64,000 nucleotides of DNA from Melioribacteraceae bacterium (GTDB lineage: Bacteria; Bacteroidota; Ignavibacteria; Ignavibacteriales; Melioribacteraceae): assembly GCA_035362835.1 (NCBI GenBank), contig DAOSDY010000004.1, positions 186,001 through 250,000 on the forward strand, in the 5' to 3' direction. Both the position numbers and the translations under genes were made by a program. Of this stretch, positions 21,139 through 30,735 are shown piece by piece. Position 1 is the stretch's first letter; every line of letters starts with the position of its first letter. The notes under the pieces were generated by a model. It was not told the DNA's origin, ran no database searches, and saw nothing but the letters and a program-made list of their open reading frames with translations.

Positions 21139-21757
21139 TCACGCTGATACTGCCCCGGTACATCATGTCCATCGCGATGATGTAGGTGCGAAAATGGGGA
21201 TGTGGCTCTTCCTCTTTACCGAATTACTCCTTTTCGGCGGAATGTTCCTTGTCTATGCCGTCTATCGTTACCAGCATCCTGAACAGTTTCATCTCGCTGC
21301 AATGGAATTAAATACCGGAATCGGTACACTCAATACCGTGATTTTGCTTACCAGCAGTCTTACTGTTGCACTTTCGATTGCTGCATTGCAGAAAAAAAAT
21401 AAATTCTTATCGGTTCTTATGCTTTCGCTGACTCTTACTTTCGCTTTTATGTTTATGATTAATAAGTACTTTGAATGGTCTGCAAAATTCTCTCACGGAA
21501 TCTATCCCGGATCGGATGAACTTCTGAGTCTGCCTAACGGGCAGATCCTCTTCTTCGGATTGTACTATGTAATGACCGGACTCCATGGACTGCACGTTCT
21601 GATCGGAATTGTTATACTCTCCATTATTCTTGTAATGATCATTAAAGACAAGATTACATTCGATAATTATACAAAACTTGAAAACTCCGGACTCTACTGG
21701 CACCTTGTCGATTTGATCTGGATCTTCCTTTTTCCTTTATTCTATTTAATTCAATGA
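21131..21757 (+). CDS. ctaE: Cytochrome c oxidase subunit III
   Basis: 208-residue, five-helix membrane subunit that stabilises subunit I. It shows KMGMWLFLFTELLLFGGMF, YYVMTGLHGLHVLIG and WHLVDLIWIFLFPLFYL, all family hallmarks. The N-terminus carries a His-rich stretch (HADTAPVHHVHRDD). Gene order here is I-III-IV-II. Confidence 0.95.
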   Translation: MSNHADTAPVHHVHRDDVGAKMGMWLFLFTELLLFGGMFLVYAVYRYQHPEQFHLAAMELNTGIGTLNTVILLTSSLTVALSIAALQKKNKFLSVLMLSLTLTFAFMFMINKYFEWSAKFSHGIYPGSDELLSLPNGQILFFGLYYVMTGLHGLHVLIGIVILSIILVMIIKDKITFDNYTKLENSGLYWHLVDLIWIFLFPLFYLIQ

Positions 21758-21764
21758 GGAATTC

Positions 21765-22052
21765 ATGCACGAAGAAAAACATAATCACCATATTGGTTAC
21801 GGAACCTACGTCTTAGTCTGGCTTGCTCTGCTTGCTTTTACTTCCATTACGGTTACTGTTGCCGGCGTAAGTCTTGGTAGATATACTCTTTTGGTCGCAC
21901 TCTTAATCGCTGCTGTCAAATCGGCTCTCGTTATTAATATTTTTATGCATATTAAGTTCGATGAAAAGATTTTTAAAGTCTTCCTCCTTTTAAGCGGCTT
22001 TACTTTATTGGTAATTTTCATTCTAACATTTTTTGATTTTCTATATCGTTGA
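21765..22052 (+). CDS. Cytochrome c oxidase subunit IV (caa3-type, small)
   Basis: 95 residues with three hydrophobic helices. HIGYGTYVLVWLALLAFT opens the protein, and SALVINIFMHIKFDEKIFK is the typical loop of the bacterial subunit IV/CtaF family. It is non-catalytic and aids assembly or stability. Tight spacing (7 and 9 bases) ties it to the oxidase operon. Confidence 0.9.
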   Translation: MHEEKHNHHIGYGTYVLVWLALLAFTSITVTVAGVSLGRYTLLVALLIAAVKSALVINIFMHIKFDEKIFKVFLLLSGFTLLVIFILTFFDFLYR

Positions 22053-22061
22053 GGTTTATAA

Positions 22062-22679
22062 ATGTCGCCAGCACCAACACAACATGTTGAAACTGTAGAT
22101 TTTGTAATGCTCTATATTGTTGGCATCTCTGTAATTCTGCTTCTGGGAATTACGGCGGTGATGATCTATTTTGTTTTTAAATACAACAGAAAGAAAGGCC
22201 ATAAACCGGTTGACATACACGGAAATATCTGGCTCGAAATTATCTGGATTGTAGTTCCAACCATTCTCGTGCTTTCGATGTTCTACTTTGGATATACCGG
22301 ATTCAGGGATTACCGTGATATACCGGAAAATGCTTATGTCATCCATGCTACTGCAAGAATGTGGGCATGGGAATTTGAATACCCTAACGGAAAGAAACTC
22401 GACACTCTGTACGTCCCGCAGTCTTTACCGGTAAAACTTGAAATGAAATCTGCCGATGTTACTCACTCTCTCTATATCCCGGCCTTCAGGATTAAGGAGG
22501 ATGTAATGTTCGGGAAAACGACTTACCTCGGATTTACTGCTGATCAGGTTGGATCCTTTGATATTGCATGTGCCGAGTATTGCGGATTAAACCACTCTAT
22601 GATGTATACTAAAGTAAAAGTTCTTCCAGAATTCGAATTTTATGAGTGGCTGAATAAAAAGAATGATCAGGAAAAATAA
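22062..22679 (+). CDS. ctaC: Cytochrome c oxidase subunit II (CuA)
   Basis: Two N-terminal transmembrane helices and a periplasmic cupredoxin domain that takes electrons from cytochrome c. CuA ligands are visible in THSLYIPAFRIKED (His) and CAEYCGLNHSMM (Cys, Cys, His, Met) near the C-terminus. Length is 205 residues, with no fused cytochrome c domain, so electrons must come from one of the separate cytochromes encoded nearby. Unusually, it is the last oxidase subunit gene rather than the first. Confidence 0.95.
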   Translation: MSPAPTQHVETVDFVMLYIVGISVILLLGITAVMIYFVFKYNRKKGHKPVDIHGNIWLEIIWIVVPTILVLSMFYFGYTGFRDYRDIPENAYVIHATARMWAWEFEYPNGKKLDTLYVPQSLPVKLEMKSADVTHSLYIPAFRIKEDVMFGKTTYLGFTADQVGSFDIACAEYCGLNHSMMYTKVKVLPEFEFYEWLNKKNDQEK

Positions 22680-22693
22680 TCTTAAACAGAATA

Positions 22694-23575
22694 TTGACAG
22701 ATCTTAAAAAACATATTAAACTTTTCGTTGAACTCTGCAAAGTAAGAATTACTTTTTTTGTAGCTGTCTCGGCATCTGTCGGATATATAATCCATTCCGG
22801 TCATCTTACATGGCACATTTTACTTCCTGTCTTCGGTGTGTTCATACTTGCAAGCGGATCTTCGGCATTGAATGAGTACCAGGAGCGTGAATACGACGCG
22901 CTTATGGAACGTACTAAAAACCGCCCGATTCCCTCCGGAGCAGTTTCGGAAAAAGCCGCTCTATTGATTGCTCTGTCTCTTTTAATCGCCGGTTTCTTAG
23001 TAATTTACTTCTCTTCTAATCTTACTGCGGCTATGCTTGGATTGCTTGCTTTCGTCTGGTATAATTTGATCTATACACCGCTTAAAAGAAAATATGTCAT
23101 GGCCGTTGTACCCGGTTCTCTTATCGGTGCTATTCCGCCAGTCATCGGCTGGGCTGCCTCCGGAGGCAATCCTTCCGATTTTCAGATCTTAACGGTTGCT
23201 CTCTTCTTTTTTATCTGGCAGATTCCTCATTTCTGGCTCCTTCTGCTTATTTACGGAAAGGATTATACTTCCGCTGGATATCCGACATTAACGGAAAAGT
23301 TTTCCAATATCCAGCTCAGCCGCATTACATTTATCTGGATTGCCGCGCTGGCTGTAAGTGGATTGTTAATTCCTGTGTTCAATGTCTCATCCACTATTTA
23401 TTCATTAATTGCGATGATACTGATCGGTGCGTGGCTTCTTTTTGATACCAAAGGAATTTTAAGTCTTTATCTGGAAAAAATTAAATTCAGAAAAGCGTTT
23501 ATTTCGGTTAACCTTTATGTGCTTGCAATAATAGTTATCATCTCAATTGATAAACTGTTACTAACAGAATTTTAA
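22694..23575 (+). CDS. ctaB: Protoheme IX farnesyltransferase (haem O synthase)
   Basis: UbiA-type prenyltransferase that adds a farnesyl group to haem b for the oxidase. The first Asp-rich motif is in NEYQEREYDALMERTKNRP, followed by YNLIYTPLKRK and GAIPPVIGWAA. 293 residues, about nine helices. The start is a TTG at 22694; no in-frame ATG lies close to the expected N-terminus. No ctaA follows, so whether haem A is made cannot be seen here. Confidence 0.94.
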   Translation: MTDLKKHIKLFVELCKVRITFFVAVSASVGYIIHSGHLTWHILLPVFGVFILASGSSALNEYQEREYDALMERTKNRPIPSGAVSEKAALLIALSLLIAGFLVIYFSSNLTAAMLGLLAFVWYNLIYTPLKRKYVMAVVPGSLIGAIPPVIGWAASGGNPSDFQILTVALFFFIWQIPHFWLLLLIYGKDYTSAGYPTLTEKFSNIQLSRITFIWIAALAVSGLLIPVFNVSSTIYSLIAMILIGAWLLFDTKGILSLYLEKIKFRKAFISVNLYVLAIIVIISIDKLLLTEF

Positions 23576-23586
23576 CGGTAGGGAAT

Positions 23587-24918
23587 ATGGACTTTTTAGA
23601 TAATCTTGTTTTACCTCAGTCAGCTCATCATATGGTATTGCTCAAATACCTTCTTGTACTAACTTATCTTCTTCTCCTGCCGTATCTGAGCATATTATTC
23701 GGTTCTCTTTCGCTCTCCCTTTACTTCGAAAGAAAAAAGGAAACGGATAACAAGTATTACCGATTTGCAAAAGAACTGATTGATCAGATTACATTTAATA
23801 AGAGCGTTTCATTTGCTCTGGGAATTGTTCCTTTAATTAGCTCAGCATTCTGTTATGCTCAGCTTCTTCACCTTTCAGGTCTTAATGTACCTGAATATAT
23901 TTTAATCTCAACTATCTTTCTTGCTGTCTCTTTAGTACTCATCTATACTTATAAATATACTTTCCATCTGAAAGACATTTTTGAGTTTGCTTCAAAAAAG
24001 GGAACTGGAACCGAAGTCCCCGGTGAATTGCCGCACTATTCATCTAAAACCTCCAGTCTGCATAAAAAAGCGGGATGGTACGGATGGATCCTTCTTCTGG
24101 TCTCGATATACCTGTTCATTGCTTCTGTGCAGCTCGCGGGCGATTCTGCTAACTGGTCGGAGAATAATAATCTGACCGGACTGATTTTTTCATTGAAAGC
24201 TATCGTTTACTTTATACAGTTTTTTGTTGCGTCGTTTGCGATTACTGCGGCAATAGTCTTATATAAATATTTCAAAGCTGAGCCTGATTTCTCAGGAGAA
24301 AAAGATTACCTTGATTTAGTTAGAAACTATTCGTTGAAGATCGGAGCCGTTGCTACAGTCGTACTGCCTCTTCTAATTATTCTTAATGTTATGGTAAAAC
24401 CTGTTGAATCTTTTTCTTTCGATGTATTTGGTTACGCCCTCCTTGCTCTGATTTTAGTTCTTTTCATTGCGATTCTGTTCTACATGATGCTCAAAGAATC
24501 GAGTACAAAATTTGCTTCTCTGCTCATCTATCTCTTCGTTCTTCTCTTCGCTTTCCTGATTATAAAAGATCAGTATGCATTCGATACTTCCACTAAAAAA
24601 CAATTTGCAATTCTTGCTGCAAATTATGAGGACTATCAGAAAAAAGTTAAAGAGGAATTCGGCCTTGTAGTAGAGGTTGTTAACGGTGCGGATATTTATA
24701 ACGGCAAGTGTATAGCGTGCCATCAGTTCGACCGTAAACTGGTCGGTCCGCCGTATCAGGAAGTACTTCCAAAATACGAAGGCAAACGAGACGAGCTTGT
24801 TCAGTTTGTTCTTAATCCTGTTAAAGTAAATCCGGAATATCCTCCGATGCCGAATCAGGGTTTAAAACCTAAAGAAGCGGAAGCTGTGGTCGATTATATA
24901 CTGTCGACGTATAAATAA
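23587..24918 (+). CDS. Polytopic membrane protein with C-terminal cytochrome c domain
   Basis: 443 residues. Eight hydrophobic helices cover residues about 15-335. They are followed by a class I cytochrome c domain with CIACHQFDRKLVGPPY (haem site near 377) and a Met candidate in YPPMPNQGLK. The C-terminal domain resembles small cytochromes such as c551. I do not recognise the membrane half. It is the last gene before a terminator and probably belongs to the oxidase transcript, perhaps as a haem-bearing electron donor or acceptor. Confidence 0.7.
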   Translation: MDFLDNLVLPQSAHHMVLLKYLLVLTYLLLLPYLSILFGSLSLSLYFERKKETDNKYYRFAKELIDQITFNKSVSFALGIVPLISSAFCYAQLLHLSGLNVPEYILISTIFLAVSLVLIYTYKYTFHLKDIFEFASKKGTGTEVPGELPHYSSKTSSLHKKAGWYGWILLLVSIYLFIASVQLAGDSANWSENNNLTGLIFSLKAIVYFIQFFVASFAITAAIVLYKYFKAEPDFSGEKDYLDLVRNYSLKIGAVATVVLPLLIILNVMVKPVESFSFDVFGYALLALILVLFIAILFYMMLKESSTKFASLLIYLFVLLFAFLIIKDQYAFDTSTKKQFAILAANYEDYQKKVKEEFGLVVEVVNGADIYNGKCIACHQFDRKLVGPPYQEVLPKYEGKRDELVQFVLNPVKVNPEYPPMPNQGLKPKEAEAVVDYILSTYK

Positions 24919-24942
24919 TGATTTTTATATAATCATTAGAAT

Positions 24943-24975
24943 GGGGAAGTATTTTATGCTTCCCCTTTCGTATTT
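24943..24975 (+). terminator. Terminator closing the respiratory cluster
   Basis: A 7-bp stem GGGGAAG/CTTCCCC (24943-24949 with 24959-24965) with a 9-base loop is followed by a T-rich stretch broken by CG. Confidence 0.7.
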
Positions 24976-24999
24976 TAAAGAAGCAAATTTAAATCAACT

Positions 25000-25851
25000 A
25001 TGCTAACAGTACTAAATGCGCTTAAATTAGCTACAGAATATTTTGAGAAGAAAGAGATTCCCTCGGCCCGGATTAATGCAGAACTGCTTCTGTCTCATCT
25101 GCTCAAATGCAAACGGCTCGATCTCTATCTTCGTTTCGAACAACCCCTTTCTGAAAATGAAGTAGATGAATTTCGTAGTATGATCGCACGCAGGGGTAAG
25201 TATGAACCAGTACAGTACATTATCGGTAATACTGATTTCTATGGACTTAATTTCCTTGTCAACCCCTCCGTCCTAATTCCCAGGCCGGAAACCGAGATCC
25301 TCGTGGAAACGATTATTAATAATCACAAATTTGATGGCCCGATTAAAATCCTTGATATAGGAAGCGGATCAGGTAATATAGCTGTGTCACTTGCAAAAAA
25401 TTTGTCGGACGGCGATCTCCTTTCAATCGATATTTCTGAAGAAGCTTTGAAAACTGCAGAATCAAATGCCGGGAGGCTTAATGTTAATAATGTTAAATTT
25501 ATTAAGGCCGATATTCTCTCCAACGGTTTTGCAGCTGATTCCCATTTCGATCTTATTGTCTCCAACCCTCCGTACATAAGTGATTCGGAATACGGTTCAT
25601 TACAAAAGGAAATTATTCTGTATGAACCGAAAAATGCTCTGTCGGATAATATGGACGGTCTTAATTTCTACAGAAGGATCAGCAGCTTTGCAGACGAAAA
25701 ATTGAATCCCGGTGGTTATCTCTATTTCGAGATTGGTCTCGGCCAGTCTGATTCAGTAAAGTCGATTCTGGAGAATAACGGATTCGGAGAAATTAAAATT
25801 ATTCAGGACTATCAGAGAATTGATAGGGTAATTTACGGAGTAAAAAAATGA
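25000..25851 (+). CDS. prmC: Release factor glutamine methyltransferase
   Basis: Methylates the GGQ glutamine of peptide chain release factors RF1/RF2. The N-terminal helical domain is followed by a SAM-binding fold: ILDIGSGSGNIAVSLA and the catalytic SNPPYIS motif near residue 188. PVQYIIGNTDFYGL and LIPRPETE are PrmC-specific. Length is 283 residues, and it overlaps dtd by 4 bases. Confidence 0.95.
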   Translation: MLTVLNALKLATEYFEKKEIPSARINAELLLSHLLKCKRLDLYLRFEQPLSENEVDEFRSMIARRGKYEPVQYIIGNTDFYGLNFLVNPSVLIPRPETEILVETIINNHKFDGPIKILDIGSGSGNIAVSLAKNLSDGDLLSIDISEEALKTAESNAGRLNVNNVKFIKADILSNGFAADSHFDLIVSNPPYISDSEYGSLQKEIILYEPKNALSDNMDGLNFYRRISSFADEKLNPGGYLYFEIGLGQSDSVKSILENNGFGEIKIIQDYQRIDRVIYGVKK

Positions 25852-26303
25852 GAGCGCTTGTTCAAAGAGTAACTGAAGGATCTGTTGAAATCCCCTCGCA
25901 TAATTATTCGGCATCTATCGGTAAAGGAATGGTAATATTGCTTGGTGTTAAAGAGGGGGACACCGCTGAAGATCTCAGTTTCGTCGCGGATAAATGCTCC
26001 AACCTCAGGATTTTTGAAGATGAAAATGATAAGATGAATCTTTCCCTTAAAGATATTAATGGCGAGGTTCTCGTTATCTCTCAGTTTACACTTTACGGCG
26101 ATACTAGAAAAGGGAACAGGCCGAGTTTTACTGATGCTGCGCGGCCTGATACTGCAAATGACCTCTACAATAAATTTATAATCAGGATGAAGGAAAATCT
26201 TGGAGAAGCTAAAGTTAAAGGGGGCATTTTCGGCGCTATGATGCTGGTAAAGATATTTAATGATGGACCTGTTACCATTATTGTTGAGTCAAAAGGGGAA
26301 TGA
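25848..26303 (+). CDS. dtd: D-aminoacyl-tRNA deacylase
   Basis: Proofreads D-amino acids (and glycine) mischarged on tRNA. 151 residues, the normal length. It starts MRALVQRVTEGSVEI, contains SQFTLYGDTRKGNRPSF (active-site SQFTL) and ends with DGPVTIIVES, whose GPVT is the Gly-cisPro-type catalytic motif. It is translationally coupled to prmC. Confidence 0.95.
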   Translation: MRALVQRVTEGSVEIPSHNYSASIGKGMVILLGVKEGDTAEDLSFVADKCSNLRIFEDENDKMNLSLKDINGEVLVISQFTLYGDTRKGNRPSFTDAARPDTANDLYNKFIIRMKENLGEAKVKGGIFGAMMLVKIFNDGPVTIIVESKGE

Positions 26304-26367
26304 TGATTCTCTTGCTCATCAAGCGGGCCCTGATCCATTCTCTTTTTGATAATTGAAGGGAGTTCGA

Positions 26368-27270
26368 TTGCATTCTACAATTATGATATTCATCGACGGT
26401 GTGGGAATCGGGAAGAAGGATCACGAATTCAATCCTTTCTTCAAATTCGGTTTCAAAACATTCACGGAGAATTTCGGCTCGATACCTCACCTCGATAATC
26501 AGCGCCTTTCCAACGGTTACGGGAATCTATTCCCCGTGGATGCCAGAATGGGAATACCGGATATCCCACTTAGCGGAACCGGTCAGACTTCCATCTTCTG
26601 CGGTGTTAATGCCCAGAAAATTATCGGAAAGCATTTCGGACCTTATCCCTATTCAACACTTGTACCTATCATTAAGGAGAAAAACATTCTAAGGGAATTT
26701 AAAAGCCGGAGAATGAAAGTTTCTTTTGTAAATGCTTATCCTAAAGTTTTTTTCGATTATGTTAACTCCGGAAGACGCCGGCTCAGTGTTACTACTTTAA
26801 GCTGCCTGTTAACGGGAATTAGACTAAATAAAATAGCCGATCTCCATAAAGGGCGAGCCTTGAGTGCTGAAATAGACAACCGCCGGCTTGCCGAGCGGAT
26901 GAATTATAAACTCCCGGTAATTAAACCCGAAACTGCTGCCAACCGGCTGATCAGAATTGCAGGCAAACACCACTTCACTCTGTTCGAAATATTTCATACC
27001 GATCATCTCGGACACGGCAGAAATACCGATTGGCTTGAATACACTGCCGGTGTGCTGGACGGTTTCCTTCTACATCTCTCAAAAAATCTTAAACGTGATA
27101 TGACTCTTATTGTCTGTTCCGATCACGGTAATTACGAAGACATGTCAATTAAGATGCATACTCTTAACCCGGCGCTCGGAATGACATTTGGAAAGAATGC
27201 CTCAATTCTTGCAAAAAAAATTAAAAAACTTTCTGACATTAAACCCGCAATTATGGAGATGTATGATTGA
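26368..27270 (+). CDS. Alkaline-phosphatase-superfamily metalloenzyme, unassigned
   Basis: 300 residues from the TTG at 26368, chosen because AAGGGAG stands just upstream; another TTG lies five codons earlier. It reads IMIFIDGVGIGKKD at the N-terminus (metal Asp), FHTDHLGHGRN in the middle and VCSDHGNYED near residue 255. This order fits the phosphopentomutase/phosphoglycerate mutase (iPGM) superfamily of binuclear metal enzymes. The substrate is unknown; iPGM and phosphopentomutase are longer. It overlaps comEC by 4 bases. Confidence 0.7.
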   Translation: MHSTIMIFIDGVGIGKKDHEFNPFFKFGFKTFTENFGSIPHLDNQRLSNGYGNLFPVDARMGIPDIPLSGTGQTSIFCGVNAQKIIGKHFGPYPYSTLVPIIKEKNILREFKSRRMKVSFVNAYPKVFFDYVNSGRRRLSVTTLSCLLTGIRLNKIADLHKGRALSAEIDNRRLAERMNYKLPVIKPETAANRLIRIAGKHHFTLFEIFHTDHLGHGRNTDWLEYTAGVLDGFLLHLSKNLKRDMTLIVCSDHGNYEDMSIKMHTLNPALGMTFGKNASILAKKIKKLSDIKPAIMEMYD

Positions 27271-29663
27271 ATGACTATCCGCTTATAAAATTTGTCCTGC
27301 TTTTTATCTGCGGTCTTATTTTACAATCAATTCTTAGTATTCTGCTAATCCCTCTTGTAATATCCTTTTCCGGTTCGCTTCTATTAATCTTTCTCCTCTA
27401 TTTCATCTCAAGAAGAAAGGAAACATTTTTCAATTTACTTTTAATATCTATCTCTGTTGTTCTCTACGGAATGATTCATTTCTCAATATATAAGAATGTA
27501 AGAGTAACATTTCCCTTTGAATTACCTGTCAATAAAAATGCGCTGATCTTCGGGACAATTACAGATATAAACCTGATCCGGGAGGATAAAGTTGTTTTCC
27601 AAATAGAAACGGATTCAGTTAGGCTGAATAAGAAAACAGCGGCAGGAAGTATTAATCTTGTCTGTTCCGTAAAAGATTCCAGAAAGAATCTGGAAAAATT
27701 CTATTCTTCGATTCTGATAGGAAACCGGCTTGCTGTTAAAGGTACACTCAGCCGCCCAAGGAATCAGCGGAATCCCGGTGAGTTTGATTATGAATCGGCA
27801 CTTGCTGAAAACGGCATCCACGGACTAATATACGTCTATAAAACCGGAGATGTTTCTATACTGCCCGGTGAATCATCCGTCCTTAAAAATATTCCGTTTG
27901 AATTACGAAAAAGTATCGACGGTTTAATTACAAAGTATCATAATAATTCTACAACTGCACTGCTGCGCGGACTCCTCCTTGCAGACAGAAGCATGATCGA
28001 TTACGATATAAGAACGGAATTTATAAATTCAGGTGTGGTGCATGTTCTGGCGGTCTCAGGTTTGCACGTCGGTTTTGTTGTTCTGATTTTTGTAGTACTG
28101 TTCAAACGTTTCAATCCATATGTACGATACGGATTTACAATTCTGGGCCTTCTACTTTTTATGGTAATCACTAATTATCCCACGTCTGTAGTCCGCGCAA
28201 CTATCATGGCTCTTGTAATGATCGCATCTCCTTTAACTGGAAGGAATTACAATAGTATCAACTCGCTTTCTTTTGCCGCTCTAATTATTCTGCTTCTCAA
28301 TCCATCCGATCTTTTTTCACCCGGATTCCAGCTCTCTTTCTCTGCCGTATTGTCCATTGTACTTCTTTATCCGCCCATCGCTTCACGGATCGCTAAAATG
28401 AAAATTAAATCCTCTGCGTTAAGATATATCCTTCTATTTTGTGCTGTCTCATTTGCAGCTCAAATCGGGACACTCCCGTTTACACTCTTTTATTTTCACA
28501 AATTATCGGTTATAGCTTTGATCGCGAATTTTATCGTTATACCGATGATCGGAATGATTGTTGGACTCGGAATCTTTACAATTTTTACTGGGTCCATACT
28601 GTCCATTCTGGGAATGATATCCGGTTCTGCAAACGAATTACTCTCCTTCATACTTTTTTCTATTGTCCGTTTCTTCGGGAATGAAAATTACTCATTCATC
28701 TTTATCCGGCAGTTCTCACTTTACGATTCTCTTATTTTTTATGGAATTGTAACTGTTATATTTTTATTCCGGAATTATCTTGTCTCTCTCAAATCCAGAA
28801 TAATTGCCGTCGTTCTGTCAATATTGATAATGAGTATTGGATTCACTCTGGATAACAGGGAACTATTGAAAGAAAATATACTCTCAGTTTATCTAATAGA
28901 CATTGGCCAGGGTGATGCTATTCTAATAAAGTTTCCGAACGGTAAAACAGCTCTGATAGACGGCGGCGATGCAACAGAAACTTTTGATAACGGGAGCAGA
29001 GTAATAATCCCCTTACTCGAACATTTAGGTATCAATAAAATCGATTACGGATTTATAACTCATGCCGATGCCGATCATTATCGTGGGTACATATCGCTTA
29101 TAAAAAATAACCGGATTTGGCAAATCTGCATACCTGTTCCCAATTTTTCAGAACCCGGGGATATCGAAATTGAAGATGTGATCAAAACCCACCGGGTTCC
29201 TGTTAAATACTTCGGTAAAAGTATGATGCCAGTTGGTAATGTCAGGTTGTATATTCTCAACGATACACTCTGTCATGAATTTAAAAATCTTAGTATGAAT
29301 GATAAAAGCGGAGTGTTTAAACTTGTCTACGGCAAAACCTCTTTTCTATTTACAGGCGACGCGGGGATTAAAGCGGAGAATTTCTATATTGGCAATTATG
29401 GTGGCTTTCTAAAATCAGATGTTCTAAAAGTTGGGCATCATGGCAGCAAAACCAGCACTGGTGAAAAATTTCTCGACGCTGTTAAACCGGATTATGCTCT
29501 TATTTCTGCCGGTGTTATGAATAAATTCAGGCATCCGAGCCCGGAAATTATCCAACAGCTTAATAATAGAGAGATCGAAATTTATAGAACTGACCTATCA
29601 GGCGGAATTCTTTTTCAGTCCGATGGATACCAAATCAAAAATATTAATTGGAAAAAGGAATAA
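27267..29663 (+). CDS. comEC: ComEC/Rec2 family DNA-uptake channel
   Basis: 798-residue inner-membrane protein for importing single-stranded DNA in natural competence. The N-terminal OB-like domain (around PRNQRNPGEFDYE) comes first. Next is the competence domain with HVLAVSGLHVGFVV and many helices. The C-terminal metallo-beta-lactamase domain begins around YLIDIGQGDAILI, with THADADHYRGY, FTGDAG and VGHHGSKTS. All three domains are present, so it looks functional. The TTG start overlaps the upstream gene. Confidence 0.93.
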   Translation: MNDYPLIKFVLLFICGLILQSILSILLIPLVISFSGSLLLIFLLYFISRRKETFFNLLLISISVVLYGMIHFSIYKNVRVTFPFELPVNKNALIFGTITDINLIREDKVVFQIETDSVRLNKKTAAGSINLVCSVKDSRKNLEKFYSSILIGNRLAVKGTLSRPRNQRNPGEFDYESALAENGIHGLIYVYKTGDVSILPGESSVLKNIPFELRKSIDGLITKYHNNSTTALLRGLLLADRSMIDYDIRTEFINSGVVHVLAVSGLHVGFVVLIFVVLFKRFNPYVRYGFTILGLLLFMVITNYPTSVVRATIMALVMIASPLTGRNYNSINSLSFAALIILLLNPSDLFSPGFQLSFSAVLSIVLLYPPIASRIAKMKIKSSALRYILLFCAVSFAAQIGTLPFTLFYFHKLSVIALIANFIVIPMIGMIVGLGIFTIFTGSILSILGMISGSANELLSFILFSIVRFFGNENYSFIFIRQFSLYDSLIFYGIVTVIFLFRNYLVSLKSRIIAVVLSILIMSIGFTLDNRELLKENILSVYLIDIGQGDAILIKFPNGKTALIDGGDATETFDNGSRVIIPLLEHLGINKIDYGFITHADADHYRGYISLIKNNRIWQICIPVPNFSEPGDIEIEDVIKTHRVPVKYFGKSMMPVGNVRLYILNDTLCHEFKNLSMNDKSGVFKLVYGKTSFLFTGDAGIKAENFYIGNYGGFLKSDVLKVGHHGSKTSTGEKFLDAVKPDYALISAGVMNKFRHPSPEIIQQLNNREIEIYRTDLSGGILFQSDGYQIKNINWKKE

Positions 29664-29700
29664 CTCGGCTTTATATTTTGAATGAAAATCTTGTGGCTTA

Positions 29701-30717
29701 ATGAATATTCGCGAAAACTATCCGCTTAAAAATCTTAATACCTTCGGACTCGATGTTTACGCCTCCTATTTTATTGAGATTGAAAACGAAGATCAATTAT
29801 TCCCTTTCCTGGAATCCCGATATTACAAACCGGACCGGTTCCTTGTTATTGGTGGTGGAAGTAACCTTCTCTTTAAAGGGAATTACGAAGGAACCCTGCT
29901 CAAATATTCTGTAAAAGGAATAAAAATAATCGATGAGAGTCCCGATGAAATAATCCTTGAATCTTCCGGCGGCGAATTGTGGGATGACCTCGTTGCATAT
30001 ACAGTTGAGAGGGAATACTACGGACTCGAAAACCTTACATTAATTCCGGGAACCGTAGGTGCCGCTCCAATTCAGAATATAGGTGCCTACGGTGTTGAAT
30101 TGAAAGACTATTTCTATTACCTCGAATACATTAATCTGGAAACCCGTTCTCTAAAAAAAATATATAAGTCAGATTGCAGGTTCGGTTACAGGGACAGCAT
30201 TTTTAAAAATCAATTAAAAAACAAATCGGTTATTACCAGAGTTGCCTTTCGTTTATCGAAACAGAAAAAATTGAATCTTTCATACAAATCATTATACGAT
30301 GAATTAAAAAATATTCCTGATAAAGATTTAACGATAAGAACTGTTCGCGAGACGGTTAGAAAAATACGGGAAAGCAGATTGCCCGACCCTCTGGTTATCG
30401 GAAATGCCGGCAGTTTCTTTAAAAATCCGGAAGTTAGTAATGAGTATTACTATTCATTGATAAAAAAACATCCTGATATCGTCGCCTTCAAAGTGAATGA
30501 TTCGGTTTACAAGATTTCTGCTGGATGGCTTATTGAAAAATGCGGTTATAAAGGGAAGAGAATCGGAAATGTCGGCTCGTATGGGAAACAGGCATTAATT
30601 ATTGTTAATTACGGCGGTGCCTCCGGAATGGAGATTCTGAACTTCGTTGAAAAGATTATGGAGGATGTAAAATCAAATTTCGGAATTGAACTCATTAGTG
30701 AAGTGAATATAATCTAA
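29701..30717 (+). CDS. murB: UDP-N-acetylenolpyruvoylglucosamine reductase
   Basis: FAD enzyme that completes UDP-MurNAc for peptidoglycan. FAD-binding motifs are VIGGGSNLLF and IPGTVGAAPIQNIGAYG. NAGSFFKNP carries the catalytic serine, and YKISAGWLIEKCGYKGKR is the substrate loop. At 338 residues and with its Tyr-rich central insertion, it resembles the E. coli (type I) form. Confidence 0.95.
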   Translation: MNIRENYPLKNLNTFGLDVYASYFIEIENEDQLFPFLESRYYKPDRFLVIGGGSNLLFKGNYEGTLLKYSVKGIKIIDESPDEIILESSGGELWDDLVAYTVEREYYGLENLTLIPGTVGAAPIQNIGAYGVELKDYFYYLEYINLETRSLKKIYKSDCRFGYRDSIFKNQLKNKSVITRVAFRLSKQKKLNLSYKSLYDELKNIPDKDLTIRTVRETVRKIRESRLPDPLVIGNAGSFFKNPEVSNEYYYSLIKKHPDIVAFKVNDSVYKISAGWLIEKCGYKGKRIGNVGSYGKQALIIVNYGGASGMEILNFVEKIMEDVKSNFGIELISEVNII

Positions 30718-30735
30718 AAACTAAACAGGTGATTT

